DNA from: 2-02-FULL-66-14 sp037443705
GTDB lineage: Bacteria; Pseudomonadota; Gammaproteobacteria; Burkholderiales; SG8-39
DNA: 48,943 nucleotides
Direction: 5' to 3'
NCBI GenBank assembly: GCA_037443705.1
Contig: JBBINV010000026.1
Location: forward strand, 1 to 48,943
Each line of letters begins with the position of its first letter. Position 1 is the stretch's first letter. This document shows positions 39,555-48,029 of this stretch, piece after piece. Below the pieces are notes generated by a model that was given only the letters and a program-made list of their open reading frames with translations, had not been told where the DNA came from and made no database searches. A program made the translations under genes and the position numbers.

Positions 39555-41876
39555 ATGGCCGCGCCCGAGATCCAGTTCGATCCTTCCGCCGCTCAGTTCG
39601 GCGCCTCGCGTTCCCAGAAGCGCATCGAAGACGACCGGCTGCTCGCCGGCAAGGGGCTCTACAGCGACGACCGCGCCTTCGAGCGTCTCGCATGGCTGGT
39701 GCCGGTTCGATCGCCGTACGCGCACGCGCGCATCCGCTCGATTGATTTGACTGAGGCCTTGAGGTCGAAAGGCGTCGTTGCGGCCTGGTCGATGGCGGAC
39801 CTGCGCGCCGACGGCGTGGGCCCCATTCCGTTTCCGGCGCTCTTCAGGCGCGCCGACGGCTCGCCGATGGCGGCGCCGCCCCGCACGCCTCTCGCCGAGG
39901 AAAAGGTCTACTACGCGGGGCAGCCGGTCGCGGCGATCGTCGCGGAGTCGCGCGAGGAGGCCGCGGACGCGGCCGAGCTCGTCGCCGTCGACTACGAGGA
40001 GCTCCCGTGCGTGACCGGTGTGCGGCAAGCCGCAGAGGCGGGTGCGCCGCAGCTCTGGCCACAGGCGCCGGGCAACGTATCCGCCGAGGCGCGCATCGGC
40101 GACGCACAGGCGGTCGAGGCGGCGTTTGCGCGCGCCGCGCATGTGACGCGCCTGTCGCTTTACAACCAGCGGCTCATCGCGATGGCGCTCGAGCCTCGCT
40201 GCTCGATCGGCGTGCACGAGAACGGCCGCTGGACGCTCTACACGCAGAACCAGACTCCCGCCGCGGCGCGCCAGCTGCTCGGCGAGGCTTTCAAGCGCAA
40301 GCCCGAGGAGTTCCGCGTCATCGTGGGCGACCTCGGTGGCGGCTTCGGCATGAAGACGGGCCTCGCGAACGAGGACGCGCTCGTCTGCTACGGTGCATGG
40401 AAGCTCCGCCGGCCGGTGAAATGGCGCGCCGAGCGCGGCGAAGACTTTCTCGCGGCGCACATGGGCCGAGACCAGCACTACGAGGCCGAGCTTGCGCTCG
40501 ATGCCGAGGGAAGGATCCTCGCGCTGCGCATGACCATGCTCGCGAACTTCGGCGCCACGCCCGTGGGCTCGAGCGCGATCATCCCGCTCGTTCTCGGGCC
40601 CAAGGTGCAGACCACCGTGTATCACGTGCCGGCGGTCGATTACCGCATCCGGGGCGTGCTCACGAACACGATGGCTACCGGAGCCTACCGCGGCGCCGGC
40701 CGCCCGGAGGCGAATTACCTGATGGAGCGGTTGATCGAAACCGCGGGGCGCGAGACGGGTTTGGGGCCCGTGGAGATCCGGCGCCGCAATTTCATCCGTC
40801 CCGAGCAGTTTCCGTACCGCACGCACATGGACGACTGGTACGACGCGGGCGAGTTCGAGCGGATGATGGAGAAGGCGCTCGCGGCGGCGGACTGGAACGG
40901 ATTTCCGGCAAGAAAGGAACGATCGCGAAAGGCCGGCCGCCTTCGCGGGCGGGGCCTGTCGGTCTATCTGGAATGGACCGGCGCGCCGGTGCGCACCGAG
41001 ACGGTGGACATCCAGGTACAGGCGGACGGCACGGTCACCGTATACAGCGGGACGCAGGCGATGGGCCAGGGCCTGGAGACGACTTACACCCAGCTCGTGG
41101 CGGAGCTCCTGGGGATCCCGTTTTCGAAGATCCGAATCGTTCAAGGCGATACCGACGCGGCGCTCGGCGTGGGGAGCGTGGGCTCGCGCTCGGCGTTCGT
41201 GGGCGGCTCGGCGGCTGTGGCGGCGGGCAGGCGCGTGATCGCTCGCGGCCGGGAGATCGCTGCCGAGGCGCTGGAAGCGGCGCAATCGGACGTCGAGTTC
41301 CGCAACGGGCGGTTTGCGGTGGCGGGGACTGACCTCTCGATCTCGCTCGGGGAGGTCGCGGCACGCGAGCCCCGGAAAATCCTTCGGGTATCCGCGACCG
41401 AGACCCCTTCCGCCCCGTCGTGGCCAAACGGCGCGCAGGTGTGCGAGGTCGAAATCGATCCCGAGACGGGCGAAGTGTCGATCGCGGCACTTTCGAGCGT
41501 CGACGACATCGGGCGCATCATCAACCGCATGATCGTGGAAGGACAGATCCACGGTGGAATCGCGCAGGGCGTGGGCCAGGCGCTGTTGGAGCAGGCGGTG
41601 TACGATCCGGCGAGCGGTCAGCTCGTCACCGGCTCGCTCATGGATTACGGCGTCCCCCGAGCCGACCAGTTCCCGCCGATGCGCGCCGACTTCGACGAGT
41701 CGGTGCCCTGCCAGACGAATCTGCTCGGCGTGAAGGGCTGCGGCGAGATCGGCACCATCGGCGCGGTGCCCGCGGTCGTGCACGCGGTTCTGGATGCGCT
41801 CGCGGAGCGGCGCGTGACCCACTTGGAAATGCCCCTCACCGCCGAGAAGATCTGGCGGGCGTTGCGCGGGGCCTAG
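39555..41876 (+). CDS. Xanthine dehydrogenase family molybdopterin-binding subunit
   Basis: 773 residues, the usual size of CoxL/XdhB-type large subunits. N-terminal a/b-hammerhead region (RIEDDRLLAGKGLYSDD, FVRSPYAHARI-like segment), VGDLGGGFGMKTGLANEDAL, AYRGAGRPEANYLMERLIE (Ala377 onward), VYSGTQAMGQGLETTYTQL for cofactor binding and GVKGCGEIGTIGAVPAVVH with catalytic Glu731. The AYRGAGR loop is the form seen in aldehyde, xanthine and 'form II' enzymes, not the AYxCSFR loop of true CO dehydrogenase. It would hydroxylate an aldehyde or N-heterocycle at a Mo-MCD centre. Neither the FAD nor the 2Fe-2S subunit is adjacent, so partners must be elsewhere. It is divergent from phnA with 59 bp between starts; TAAACT near 39538 may be the -10 box. 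Confidence 0.9.
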   Translation: MAAPEIQFDPSAAQFGASRSQKRIEDDRLLAGKGLYSDDRAFERLAWLVPVRSPYAHARIRSIDLTEALRSKGVVAAWSMADLRADGVGPIPFPALFRRADGSPMAAPPRTPLAEEKVYYAGQPVAAIVAESREEAADAAELVAVDYEELPCVTGVRQAAEAGAPQLWPQAPGNVSAEARIGDAQAVEAAFARAAHVTRLSLYNQRLIAMALEPRCSIGVHENGRWTLYTQNQTPAAARQLLGEAFKRKPEEFRVIVGDLGGGFGMKTGLANEDALVCYGAWKLRRPVKWRAERGEDFLAAHMGRDQHYEAELALDAEGRILALRMTMLANFGATPVGSSAIIPLVLGPKVQTTVYHVPAVDYRIRGVLTNTMATGAYRGAGRPEANYLMERLIETAGRETGLGPVEIRRRNFIRPEQFPYRTHMDDWYDAGEFERMMEKALAAADWNGFPARKERSRKAGRLRGRGLSVYLEWTGAPVRTETVDIQVQADGTVTVYSGTQAMGQGLETTYTQLVAELLGIPFSKIRIVQGDTDAALGVGSVGSRSAFVGGSAAVAAGRRVIARGREIAAEALEAAQSDVEFRNGRFAVAGTDLSISLGEVAAREPRKILRVSATETPSAPSWPNGAQVCEVEIDPETGEVSIAALSSVDDIGRIINRMIVEGQIHGGIAQGVGQALLEQAVYDPASGQLVTGSLMDYGVPRADQFPPMRADFDESVPCQTNLLGVKGCGEIGTIGAVPAVVHAVLDALAERRVTHLEMPLTAEKIWRALRGA

Positions 41877-41934
41877 GAAGGGACAACGGGGGAACCTCGG
41901 TCCCCCTGTGCCGGGTGCTATATTGGCCCGCTCC

Positions 41935-42723
41935 ATGAGCGCGGCCATGCAGTGGGGGGAGGGCGGCCCGCGGGGCGGGGAGAACCGCGCCGTCGGCTAT
42001 GCGGTCGCGATCTCGATCGCGCTTCACGCGGCGCTCTTCGTGCTCTGGCCCGGACTGCGCGAAGGGCGGTCGCGGCCGAGCATCGTGCCGGGACCGCTCG
42101 TAGCGCGCCTCGTAGCGCCGCGCCCGGCGCCCGCTCCTGCTCCTGCGCCTGCGCCCGCTCCGGCGCCGGAAGAAAAGCCTCGCGCTCAGAAGCCCGAGGC
42201 TCCACCGCCGGCGCCGAAGCCATCCCCGGTTCGCTCGTCCAAGCCCGCGCCCGCGATAAAGGCGACGCCGCGACCTGCACCCGCGCCGCCCCGGCAAGGC
42301 GAAGCAGCTCCCCAGGCAGCCGCGGAACCGTCCCCTGCGCCGTCGGCGGCGCCGGCCGTGCCAGGCCCGGTCGCGAAAGTCGAGCCGCAGCCCTCGGCGC
42401 CCTCGGCCGCCGCGGAGGATGCCGCGACCCTCGCACAGTACCGGCTCGCCATCATCGCCGCCGCGAAGCGCTACAAGCGCTATCCGCGCGTAGCGATGGA
42501 CAACAACTGGGAGGGCAGGGTCGAGGTGCGCATGGTGATCGGCGCGAACGGCATGATCTCGCTGCTCAGTGTGCGCACGAGCGCCGGGCACGAGGTGCTC
42601 GATCAGCAGGCGCTCGACATGATCAAGAAGGCGAAGCCGCTCACGCCGATCCCTTCCGCGCTGCGCGGAAAGGAATTCACCGTCGACATCCCGGTGATCT
42701 TCAGCTTGAAAGACGCAAGTTAA
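41935..42723 (+). CDS. TonB-like energy transducer
   Basis: 262 residues. A single N-terminal membrane anchor (AVGYAVAISIALHAALFVLW) is followed by a Pro/Ala/Lys-rich periplasm-spanning linker at about 55-150, with runs of PAPAPAP, and a C-terminal TonB domain (YKRYPRVAMDNNWEGRVEVR, LLSVRTSAGHEVLDQQALDM, PVIF). TonB couples the ExbBD proton motor to outer-membrane receptors for iron complexes. No exbB, exbD or receptor gene is nearby, but the iron importer genes are next door. I chose the ATG at 41935, eleven bp after TATATT (41919-41924); an ATG at 41947 is possible. Its TAA and the TAA of the convergent fbpC share the bases TTAA at 42720-42723. Confidence 0.87.
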   Translation: MSAAMQWGEGGPRGGENRAVGYAVAISIALHAALFVLWPGLREGRSRPSIVPGPLVARLVAPRPAPAPAPAPAPAPAPEEKPRAQKPEAPPPAPKPSPVRSSKPAPAIKATPRPAPAPPRQGEAAPQAAAEPSPAPSAAPAVPGPVAKVEPQPSAPSAAAEDAATLAQYRLAIIAAAKRYKRYPRVAMDNNWEGRVEVRMVIGANGMISLLSVRTSAGHEVLDQQALDMIKKAKPLTPIPSALRGKEFTVDIPVIFSLKDAS

Positions 42724-43808
42724 GCCGTTTCGCGCTCCGGCGGCGCGAAGGCGACGACGTGATCGACATCGAGGCGGATGCCGATGCGCTCGCCGAGCGC
42801 GTGGTTGTGGTGGCTCGGCACGAGCGCGAGGACCTTGCGGCCGCTCGGCAGCCGCAGCGTGTACAGGATCTCGGCGCCGCGGAACGCCTTGTGCACCACC
42901 TCGGCCTGCGTTTGGGACGCGTCGTCGTGCACCACATCGTCCGGCCGCAGCAGAATCTCGGCGAGGCAGCCCCGGCCGCAGGTGTCGCAGCCTACGCGGC
43001 ACTGGTGCGGGATCTCGCCCTCGAGCACGCCCAGCTCCATCTCCACGTGGTTCGGGTTGAGCACCTTCGCCGGCAGGAACACGCCCTGTCCCACGAAGTC
43101 GGCCACGAACCGGTTGGCCGGCTTGTGATAGAGGTTGTAGGCCGAGTCCCATTGCTGGATGCGGCCTTCGTGCAACACGCCGACCTCGTCGGCGATCGCG
43201 AACGCCTCGTGCTGGTCGTGCGTGACGAGCACAGCCGTGGCGCCCGAGGCCTTGATGATATCGCGCAGCTCGAGCGACAGCCGCTCGCGCAGATCCACGT
43301 CGAGGTTGGAAAAGGGCTCGTCGAGCAGGATCAGCTCCGGGCGCGGCGCGAGCGCCCTTGCGAGCGCGGTGCGCTGCTGCTGGCCGCCCGAGAGCTCGTG
43401 CGGGAATTTCTCGAGCGCCCCGGCAAGCCCGACCAGCGCGGCGAGTTCGGTCACGCGAGCTTCGCGCTCCGCGCGCGGCGCATCGCGCAGCCCGAAGCGG
43501 ATGTTGTCTCCGACGCTGAGGTGCGGAAAGAGCGCGTAGTCCTGGAACACCATGCCCACGCGCCGGCGCTCGGGAGCAAGCCGGTAGCCGGGGCGCGTCA
43601 CGACAGCGCCGTCGATCAGGATTTCGCCCGCGGACACCGGCTCGAAGCCCGCGATGCCGCGAAGCAGCGTCGTCTTGCCGCAGCCGCTCGGGCCGAGGAT
43701 GCAGCCGATGCGGGCACGATCGAGCGAAAAGGAGACCTCGCGCACCACGACGTGGCCTTCATAGGCCTGCTCCACGTTGCGCAACTCGAGAACGACGTCC
43801 TGGGACAT
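42720..43808 (-). CDS. fbpC: Iron(III) ABC transporter ATPase (FbpC type)
   Basis: 362 residues. Walker A GPSGCGKTT at 39-47, Q-loop VFQDYALFPHLS, signature LSGGQ at 139-143, Walker B LLDEP (Asp163, Glu164), H-loop His197 and a C-terminal regulatory domain with ILLRPDDVV. An unusual cysteine cluster, CRVGCDTCGRGC (Cys270, 274, 277, 281), sits at the start of the regulatory domain and could bind a metal or iron-sulfur cluster. It energises iron import by FbpB. It is divergent from fbpB, sharing a 97-bp intergenic region with a Fur-box-like sequence. FbpC is preferred over PotA or CysA because of the neighbouring fbpB and fbpA. Confidence 0.9.
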   Translation of the reverse strand: MSQDVVLELRNVEQAYEGHVVVREVSFSLDRARIGCILGPSGCGKTTLLRGIAGFEPVSAGEILIDGAVVTRPGYRLAPERRRVGMVFQDYALFPHLSVGDNIRFGLRDAPRAEREARVTELAALVGLAGALEKFPHELSGGQQQRTALARALAPRPELILLDEPFSNLDVDLRERLSLELRDIIKASGATAVLVTHDQHEAFAIADEVGVLHEGRIQQWDSAYNLYHKPANRFVADFVGQGVFLPAKVLNPNHVEMELGVLEGEIPHQCRVGCDTCGRGCLAEILLRPDDVVHDDASQTQAEVVHKAFRGAEILYTLRLPSGRKVLALVPSHHNHALGERIGIRLDVDHVVAFAPPERETA

Positions 43809-43831
43809 GGTCAGTCAGTAGCCGCTACAAA

Positions 43832-43881
43832 TGAGAACAATTTGCATTGTGATTGTACCCGCTTCTCGCCCCTGTTAGTAT
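43832..43881 (+). promoter_or_regulatory. Fur-box-like operator and fbpB promoter in the fbpC-fbpB intergenic region
   Basis: TGAGAAC-A-ATTTGCA at 43832-43846 matches the 7-1-7 Fur motif TGATAAT-N-ATTATCA at 10 of 14 positions. Downstream, TTGTAC (43853-43858) and TAGTAT (43876-43881) with a 17-bp spacer form a good promoter reading toward fbpB. The box lies between the two divergent genes and could repress both in iron-rich conditions. Confidence 0.6.
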
Positions 43882-43905
43882 TCCCTGAGATATCAAAGAG
43901 TTCTC

Positions 43906-45552
43906 TTGACTACCGCCACCGCAGACAACGCTCCTCTCCGGCCGTCACCGGGCCTGCCTTGGCTTCGCATCGGGGCGGCGCTGGTCGCGCTGCTCGTTGC
44001 GCTGCCGGTCGGGGTGGTGATCCTGAATCTCCTGGTGCCGCGGCCCGAGACGTGGCGCCACCTCGCGGGTACCGTCCTGCCGGATTATGTAGCGAACACG
44101 CTGCTGCTCGCGGTGCTGGTCGGGGCCGGGGTCGCTTTCATCGGCGTTGGCTGCGCATGGCTCACGACCCAATGCCGTTTTCCGCTCGCCGGGTTCTTTC
44201 AGTGGGCGCTTCTGCTGCCGCTGGCGACGCCCGCGTACGTCATGGCTTACGTCTACACCGATTTCCTCCAGTTCTCCGGCCCGGTGCAGGCGATGCTTCG
44301 CGCGGGATTCGGCTGGCAGGCGGGCGAGTACTGGTTTCCGGACGTGCGCTCGCTCGGGGGCGCGGCGTTCGTGCTCGCGTTCGTGCTGTACCCGTACGTA
44401 TATCTGCTCGCGCGCGCCGCGTTCCTCGAGCAGTCGGCGAGTGCGCTGGAGACCGCGCGCATTCTCGGCCAGGGGCCGTGGCGCAGCTTCTTCGGCATCG
44501 CGCTTCCGCTTGCGCGCCCCGGGATCGCCGCCGGAATCGCGCTTTGCCTGATGGAGACGCTCGCCGACTACGGCACGGTCGCGTACTTCGGGGTCGACAC
44601 TTTCTCCACCGGGATTTTTCGCGCCTGGTTTTCGCTCGGCGATCCGGTAGCGGCGGCGCAGCTCGGTGCGCTGCTTCTCGCAGGGGTCGGGGCGGTGCTC
44701 GCGCTGGAGCGCCTGGGGCGCGGGCGCGCCGCCTATCACTCCGCGGGCCGCAGGCGAGCGGCGCCGTTCTCGCTCGCGCGCGGGCGCGCCGCCGCAGCCT
44801 TCGCCGCCTGCGCGGTGCCGCTCGCGGTCGGATTCCTCCTTCCGGCGATGCTTCTCGTGCGTCTCGCCCTCCAGGAGGAGGGCGCCGCGATCGGCGCGCG
44901 CTTCGCGCGCCTCGCCTGGAACAGCGTGACGCTCGCCGCTGCCGCCTCGGCGCTCGCGGCGGGCTGCGCGCTCGTGATCGCGTACGCCGCGCGCCTGCAG
45001 CCGGGGATCGCCACCCGGGCGGTGCATCGCGTCGCGGGACTGGGCTATGCCGTGCCCGGCGTCGTGATCGCGGTGGGCGTGATGGTCCCGCTCACGCGCC
45101 TCGATCACTGGCTCGCGGGGATGCTTCAGACGCAGGGCGTGCCGGCGAAGCTTCTGCTGTCGGGCACGGTAATCGCGCTGCTCTACGCGTATCTCGTGCG
45201 ATTCCTTGCGGTCGCGCTGCAAAGCGTGGACGCCGGCCTTTCGAGGATCCGGCGCAGCATGGACGATGCGGCGCGCAGCCTCGGGGCGGGTCCGCTGACG
45301 ACGCTCGCGCGCGTGCACGCGCCGCTCCTCGCTCGCAGCCTCTTTGCGGCGCTGCTGCTCGCATTCGTGGACGTGATGAAGGAACTGCCCGCCACGCTTG
45401 CGCTGCGGCCGTTCGACTTCGACACGCTCGCGGTGCAGACCTTCAACCTGGCGAAGGACGAGCGCCTGGCCGAGGCGTCCATCCCGGCGCTCGCGATCGT
45501 GCTGGTCGGCCTGATCCCGGTGTACTGGCTCGCGCGGGGCCTGAAGCGCTAG
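43906..45552 (+). CDS. fbpB: Iron(III) ABC transporter permease (FbpB type)
   Basis: 548 residues from a TTG start behind AAAGAG; later starts would fall inside the first membrane helix. It is a fused tandem permease: two halves, each with about six membrane segments and an EAA loop (ARILGQGPWRSFFGIALPLA near 190 and ARSLGAGPLTTLARVHAPLL near 455). It forms the inner-membrane channel for ferric iron delivered by FbpA and driven by FbpC. ETLADYGTVAYFGVDTFSTG and FVDVMKELPATLALRPFDFD are well conserved in the family. Its promoter carries a Fur-box-like site. It is convergent with fbpA, 34 bp apart. Confidence 0.93.
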   Translation: MTTATADNAPLRPSPGLPWLRIGAALVALLVALPVGVVILNLLVPRPETWRHLAGTVLPDYVANTLLLAVLVGAGVAFIGVGCAWLTTQCRFPLAGFFQWALLLPLATPAYVMAYVYTDFLQFSGPVQAMLRAGFGWQAGEYWFPDVRSLGGAAFVLAFVLYPYVYLLARAAFLEQSASALETARILGQGPWRSFFGIALPLARPGIAAGIALCLMETLADYGTVAYFGVDTFSTGIFRAWFSLGDPVAAAQLGALLLAGVGAVLALERLGRGRAAYHSAGRRRAAPFSLARGRAAAAFAACAVPLAVGFLLPAMLLVRLALQEEGAAIGARFARLAWNSVTLAAAASALAAGCALVIAYAARLQPGIATRAVHRVAGLGYAVPGVVIAVGVMVPLTRLDHWLAGMLQTQGVPAKLLLSGTVIALLYAYLVRFLAVALQSVDAGLSRIRRSMDDAARSLGAGPLTTLARVHAPLLARSLFAALLLAFVDVMKELPATLALRPFDFDTLAVQTFNLAKDERLAEASIPALAIVLVGLIPVYWLARGLKR

Positions 45553-45586
45553 GACGCGGGGCCGCCGGCGTTACGAACGACCATCG

Positions 45587-46591
45587 CTACCGCCACCCCG
45601 CACGGTCATAAGCCTTCTGCGCCGCCGGCTGGTTTCGGCCGAGTGCGCTCACGTTGAGCGTGTCGGCCTTGAAGGCTCCGAGCGCGGCGAGCGCTGCGTT
45701 GTCGGTCTTCACCGACGGTACCGCCGGAAACTCGTTGTTGCCGTCGGCGAAATAGCGCTGCGCCTCGTCGCTCGCGAGGTACTCGAGGAACTTGACTGCG
45801 GAATTGCGATTGGGCGCGCTCTTCAGCACGCCGGCACCCGAGACGTTGATGTGCGTACCGCGCCCGCCCTGGTCGGGCCAGATCACGCCGGCCTTCGCCG
45901 CGGCCTCGCGATCCTCGGCCTTCTGCGACTTCAGGAGCCGGAGGTAATAGTAGGTGTTGGCGAGCGCGAGCGCGCATTCCCCCGCGGCGACCGCCTTGAT
46001 CTGGTCGGTGTCGCCGCCCTTGGGCGCACGCGCGAAATTGGCGACCATGCCGCGCGCCCAGTCCTCGGTTTTCTGCTCGCCCTGGTGCGCGATCAGCGCC
46101 GCGCCGAGCGAAAGGTTGTAGACGTTGCTGCTCGAGCGCTGGCAGAGCTTGCCTTTCCATCGCGGGTCGGCGAGATCCGCGTAGCTGCGGACGTCGCCGG
46201 GCTTCACCGCGCCCTTGTTGTAGACGATCACGCGGGCGCGGGTGGAGAACCCGAACCAGAGCCCGTCGGGGTGGCGCAGGTGCGCCGGGATGCGTGCGTC
46301 CAGCACCGCCGACTTCACGGGCTGGAAGAGCCCCATCTGTTCGGCGCGCCAAAGCCGCCCGGCGTCGACAGTCACGAGCACATCGGCCGGGCTCGCGGCG
46401 CCTTCATTGCGCAGCCGCTCGATCAGCGCGTCCTCCGGGGCCTCGATGCGCTGGATGCTGATCCCGGTCTGGCGGGTGAAATTTGCGTATAGCGCCTCGT
46501 CGGTCTGGTAGTGGCGGGAGGAGTAGAGGTTGAGAACCTTTTCCTGTGCCGAGGCAACGCCGACGAAGGCGAGCGCGGCAAGAAGTACCAT
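45587..46591 (-). CDS. fbpA: Periplasmic iron(III)-binding protein (FbpA/AfuA type)
   Basis: 334 residues from the ATG at 46591, preceded by AAAGGACA; a longer in-frame ATG at 46678 would read through the putative operator and is rejected. Signal peptide MVLLAALAFVGVASAQ, then EKVLNLYSSRHYQTDEALYA. Family blocks: ADVLVTVDAGRLWRAEQMGL, GLWFGFSTRARVIVYNKG, LCQRSSSNVYNLSLGAALIA and the tyrosine cluster NTYYYLRL, which holds the ferric ligands. It binds ferric iron in the periplasm for FbpBC. It lies on the opposite strand from fbpB, so the importer is not a simple operon. Confidence 0.93.
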   Translation of the reverse strand: MVLLAALAFVGVASAQEKVLNLYSSRHYQTDEALYANFTRQTGISIQRIEAPEDALIERLRNEGAASPADVLVTVDAGRLWRAEQMGLFQPVKSAVLDARIPAHLRHPDGLWFGFSTRARVIVYNKGAVKPGDVRSYADLADPRWKGKLCQRSSSNVYNLSLGAALIAHQGEQKTEDWARGMVANFARAPKGGDTDQIKAVAAGECALALANTYYYLRLLKSQKAEDREAAAKAGVIWPDQGGRGTHINVSGAGVLKSAPNRNSAVKFLEYLASDEAQRYFADGNNEFPAVPSVKTDNAALAALGAFKADTLNVSALGRNQPAAQKAYDRAGWR

Positions 46592-46643
46592 TTGTCCTTT
46601 TGGATTAAACACTTGATCTCCAAGTCGCACGGGTGCATTAAGA

Positions 46644-46693
46644 TGGTAATAGTTCTCAACAAGGCTTGTCAATGCCAATGCGAATCGTTCTTA
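46644..46693 (-). promoter_or_regulatory. Tandem Fur-box-like sites and promoter of fbpA
   Basis: On the plus strand, TGGTAAT-A-GTTCTCA (46644-46658) matches the 7-1-7 Fur motif at 11 of 14 positions, and TGCGAAT-C-GTTCTTA (46679-46693) at about 9 of 14, 35 bp apart. On the minus strand TTGACA (46667-46672) is a perfect -35 box lying between them, and a TATTAC -10 candidate falls inside the first site, a typical iron-repression layout. Further right in the same 150-bp gap, CCCCAAGATTGGGG (46712-46725) may be a weak terminator for the NlpC/P60 gene. Confidence 0.6.
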
Positions 46694-46741
46694 TTGATTG
46701 GGGTCAAACTTCCCCAAGATTGGGGCTTCGGCTGATCCGCC

Positions 46742-47254
46742 CTACAGAGCCGGATCGATGCGGCGGGCGCCGTTGAAGCGCCGGAGCCAGTACTCACCCC
46801 TCATGTTTTCCACTCGTACACGGGCACCAGGCTTCGGCGAGTGAACGAACCTTCCGTCGCCCAGATAGATGCCTACATGCGAGAACGGCCGTCCGAGCGT
46901 GTTATAGAAGACGAGGTCGCCGGGCTCGAGGTCCTGATCGTCGACCGGCGCGCCGACCGAGCCCTGGTCCAGCGCGGTGCGCGGGAGGCTCACGCCATAG
47001 GCTTGGCTGAAGACGTGCACCACCAGACCGCTGCAGTCGAATCCGGTAGCCGGAGAGTTGCCGCCGTCGCTGTAGTCGACTCCGAGCGCGAGCAGCGCCT
47101 GAAGCAGCGCTTCGCTGCGTTGTACGCCACCTGGAGGGACGCGCGTTGTGGGTTGTATCGAGGACGGCGCCAGAGGCTCGGGCGCGGGGCGGAATTCCGC
47201 ACAGCCTGCGAGCGCAGCGGAAAAGGCCGCTAAATACAGAAGGTTATTGGGCAT
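46742..47254 (-). CDS. NlpC/P60 family lipoprotein, probable peptidoglycan endopeptidase
   Basis: 170 residues. The N-terminus MPNNLLYLAAFSAALAGC ends in a lipobox (LAGC, Cys18), so it should be an outer-membrane lipoprotein. A Pro-rich linker is followed by the NlpC/P60 domain: catalytic Cys74 in GFDCSGLVVHVF, His126 in SHVGIYLGDG and His138 in FVHSP. It resembles NlpC/MepS, which cut D-Ala-mDAP cross-links or peptides in the cell wall. It is divergent from the next gene with only 20 bp between start codons, so its promoter must overlap that gene's start. Confidence 0.91.
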   Translation of the reverse strand: MPNNLLYLAAFSAALAGCAEFRPAPEPLAPSSIQPTTRVPPGGVQRSEALLQALLALGVDYSDGGNSPATGFDCSGLVVHVFSQAYGVSLPRTALDQGSVGAPVDDQDLEPGDLVFYNTLGRPFSHVGIYLGDGRFVHSPKPGARVRVENMRGEYWLRRFNGARRIDPAL

Positions 47255-47274
47255 TATTGAAGCAATCTAGTCGA

Positions 47275-48009
47275 ATGACCGCGCCAAGTAAAGCTGCCTT
47301 CCTCGCCGTCCTTGCCATGGCTTTCGGCGCCTACGCCCAGGGAGCACTCGAAATCATTTCGTTGAGACACCGAACCGCGGAGCAAGTCCTGCCGGTGCTG
47401 CGCCCGCTGGTAGAGCCCGGGGGCGTGCTTAGCGGGCAGGGCAACCAGCTTTTCGTGCGGGTGAGCGAGCGCAACCTGGGCGAAATCCGCGCCGCGCTCG
47501 CGGCGATCGATACCCCGGCGCGCCAGCTGTTGATCTCGGTGCGCTACGGGGGTGCTGCCGATCGCGCCCGGGCGGGTTCCGCCGGAGAAGTCGACCTGCG
47601 GCCGGGCGGGTCGCGGGCGGAGGTTCGAATCGGGGCGGCGGGCGAGTCGAGCAACGAAGCGATCGACCAGCGGATCCGGGTGCTCGAGGGCGCGCGCGCT
47701 TTCATCGCCGCCGGCAGGAGCGGCGCCTTTCGCGAGGCGAGCACCGGATTCGAGGTGGTGCCGCGGCTCGCCGGCGGGACCGTGTTCGTAGAGCTCGTGC
47801 AGCAGCGCGAGACGCCCGGCGCGCTTCCCGGGAGCGTGCGCTCGCAGCGAGTCGCGACGACCGTGAGCGGCGTGCTCGGCCAGTGGATCGAGATCGGTGG
47901 CGCCGGCGCGTCGGTGGAACGCGATGAGCGCGGCATCGCCGGCGCGCGAAGCGCGCGGCTCGCTGGCGAGGAGCGAGTGTGGATCAAGGTCGAGGAGGCG
48001 GGCCGCTGA
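47275..48009 (+). CDS. Secretin N-domain-like exported protein of unknown function
   Basis: 244 residues from the ATG at 47275. Signal peptide MTAPSKAAFLAVLAMAFGAY to about residue 22. Residues of about 25-85 (LEIISLRHRTAEQVLPVLRP, NQLFVRVSERNLGEIRAALA) match the N1-type fold of secretins such as GspD or PilQ, which packs ring subunits together. A C-terminal part with FEVVPRLAGGTVFVELVQQR and ATTVSGVLGQWIEIGGAG resembles the start of a secretin core, but the membrane-pore region is missing. It may be a truncated secretin relative or a periplasmic scaffold. I know of no assigned function. The DinG-like helicase gene begins at or just after its stop. Confidence 0.75.
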   Translation: MTAPSKAAFLAVLAMAFGAYAQGALEIISLRHRTAEQVLPVLRPLVEPGGVLSGQGNQLFVRVSERNLGEIRAALAAIDTPARQLLISVRYGGAADRARAGSAGEVDLRPGGSRAEVRIGAAGESSNEAIDQRIRVLEGARAFIAAGRSGAFREASTGFEVVPRLAGGTVFVELVQQRETPGALPGSVRSQRVATTVSGVLGQWIEIGGAGASVERDERGIAGARSARLAGEERVWIKVEEAGR

Positions 48010-48029
48010 GCTCCTCCGCCGCTCGGCTG

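Noticed and set aside
39555..41876. CO dehydrogenase large subunit CoxL
   Set aside because: The active-site loop is AYRGAGR, not AYxCSFR, and the other two subunits are missing nearby.
46592..46678. Upstream extension of fbpA to an ATG at 46678
   Set aside because: It would put 29 polar residues before a clean signal peptide and translate across the -10 region and Fur-like box; the ATG at 46591 has a proper ribosome site.
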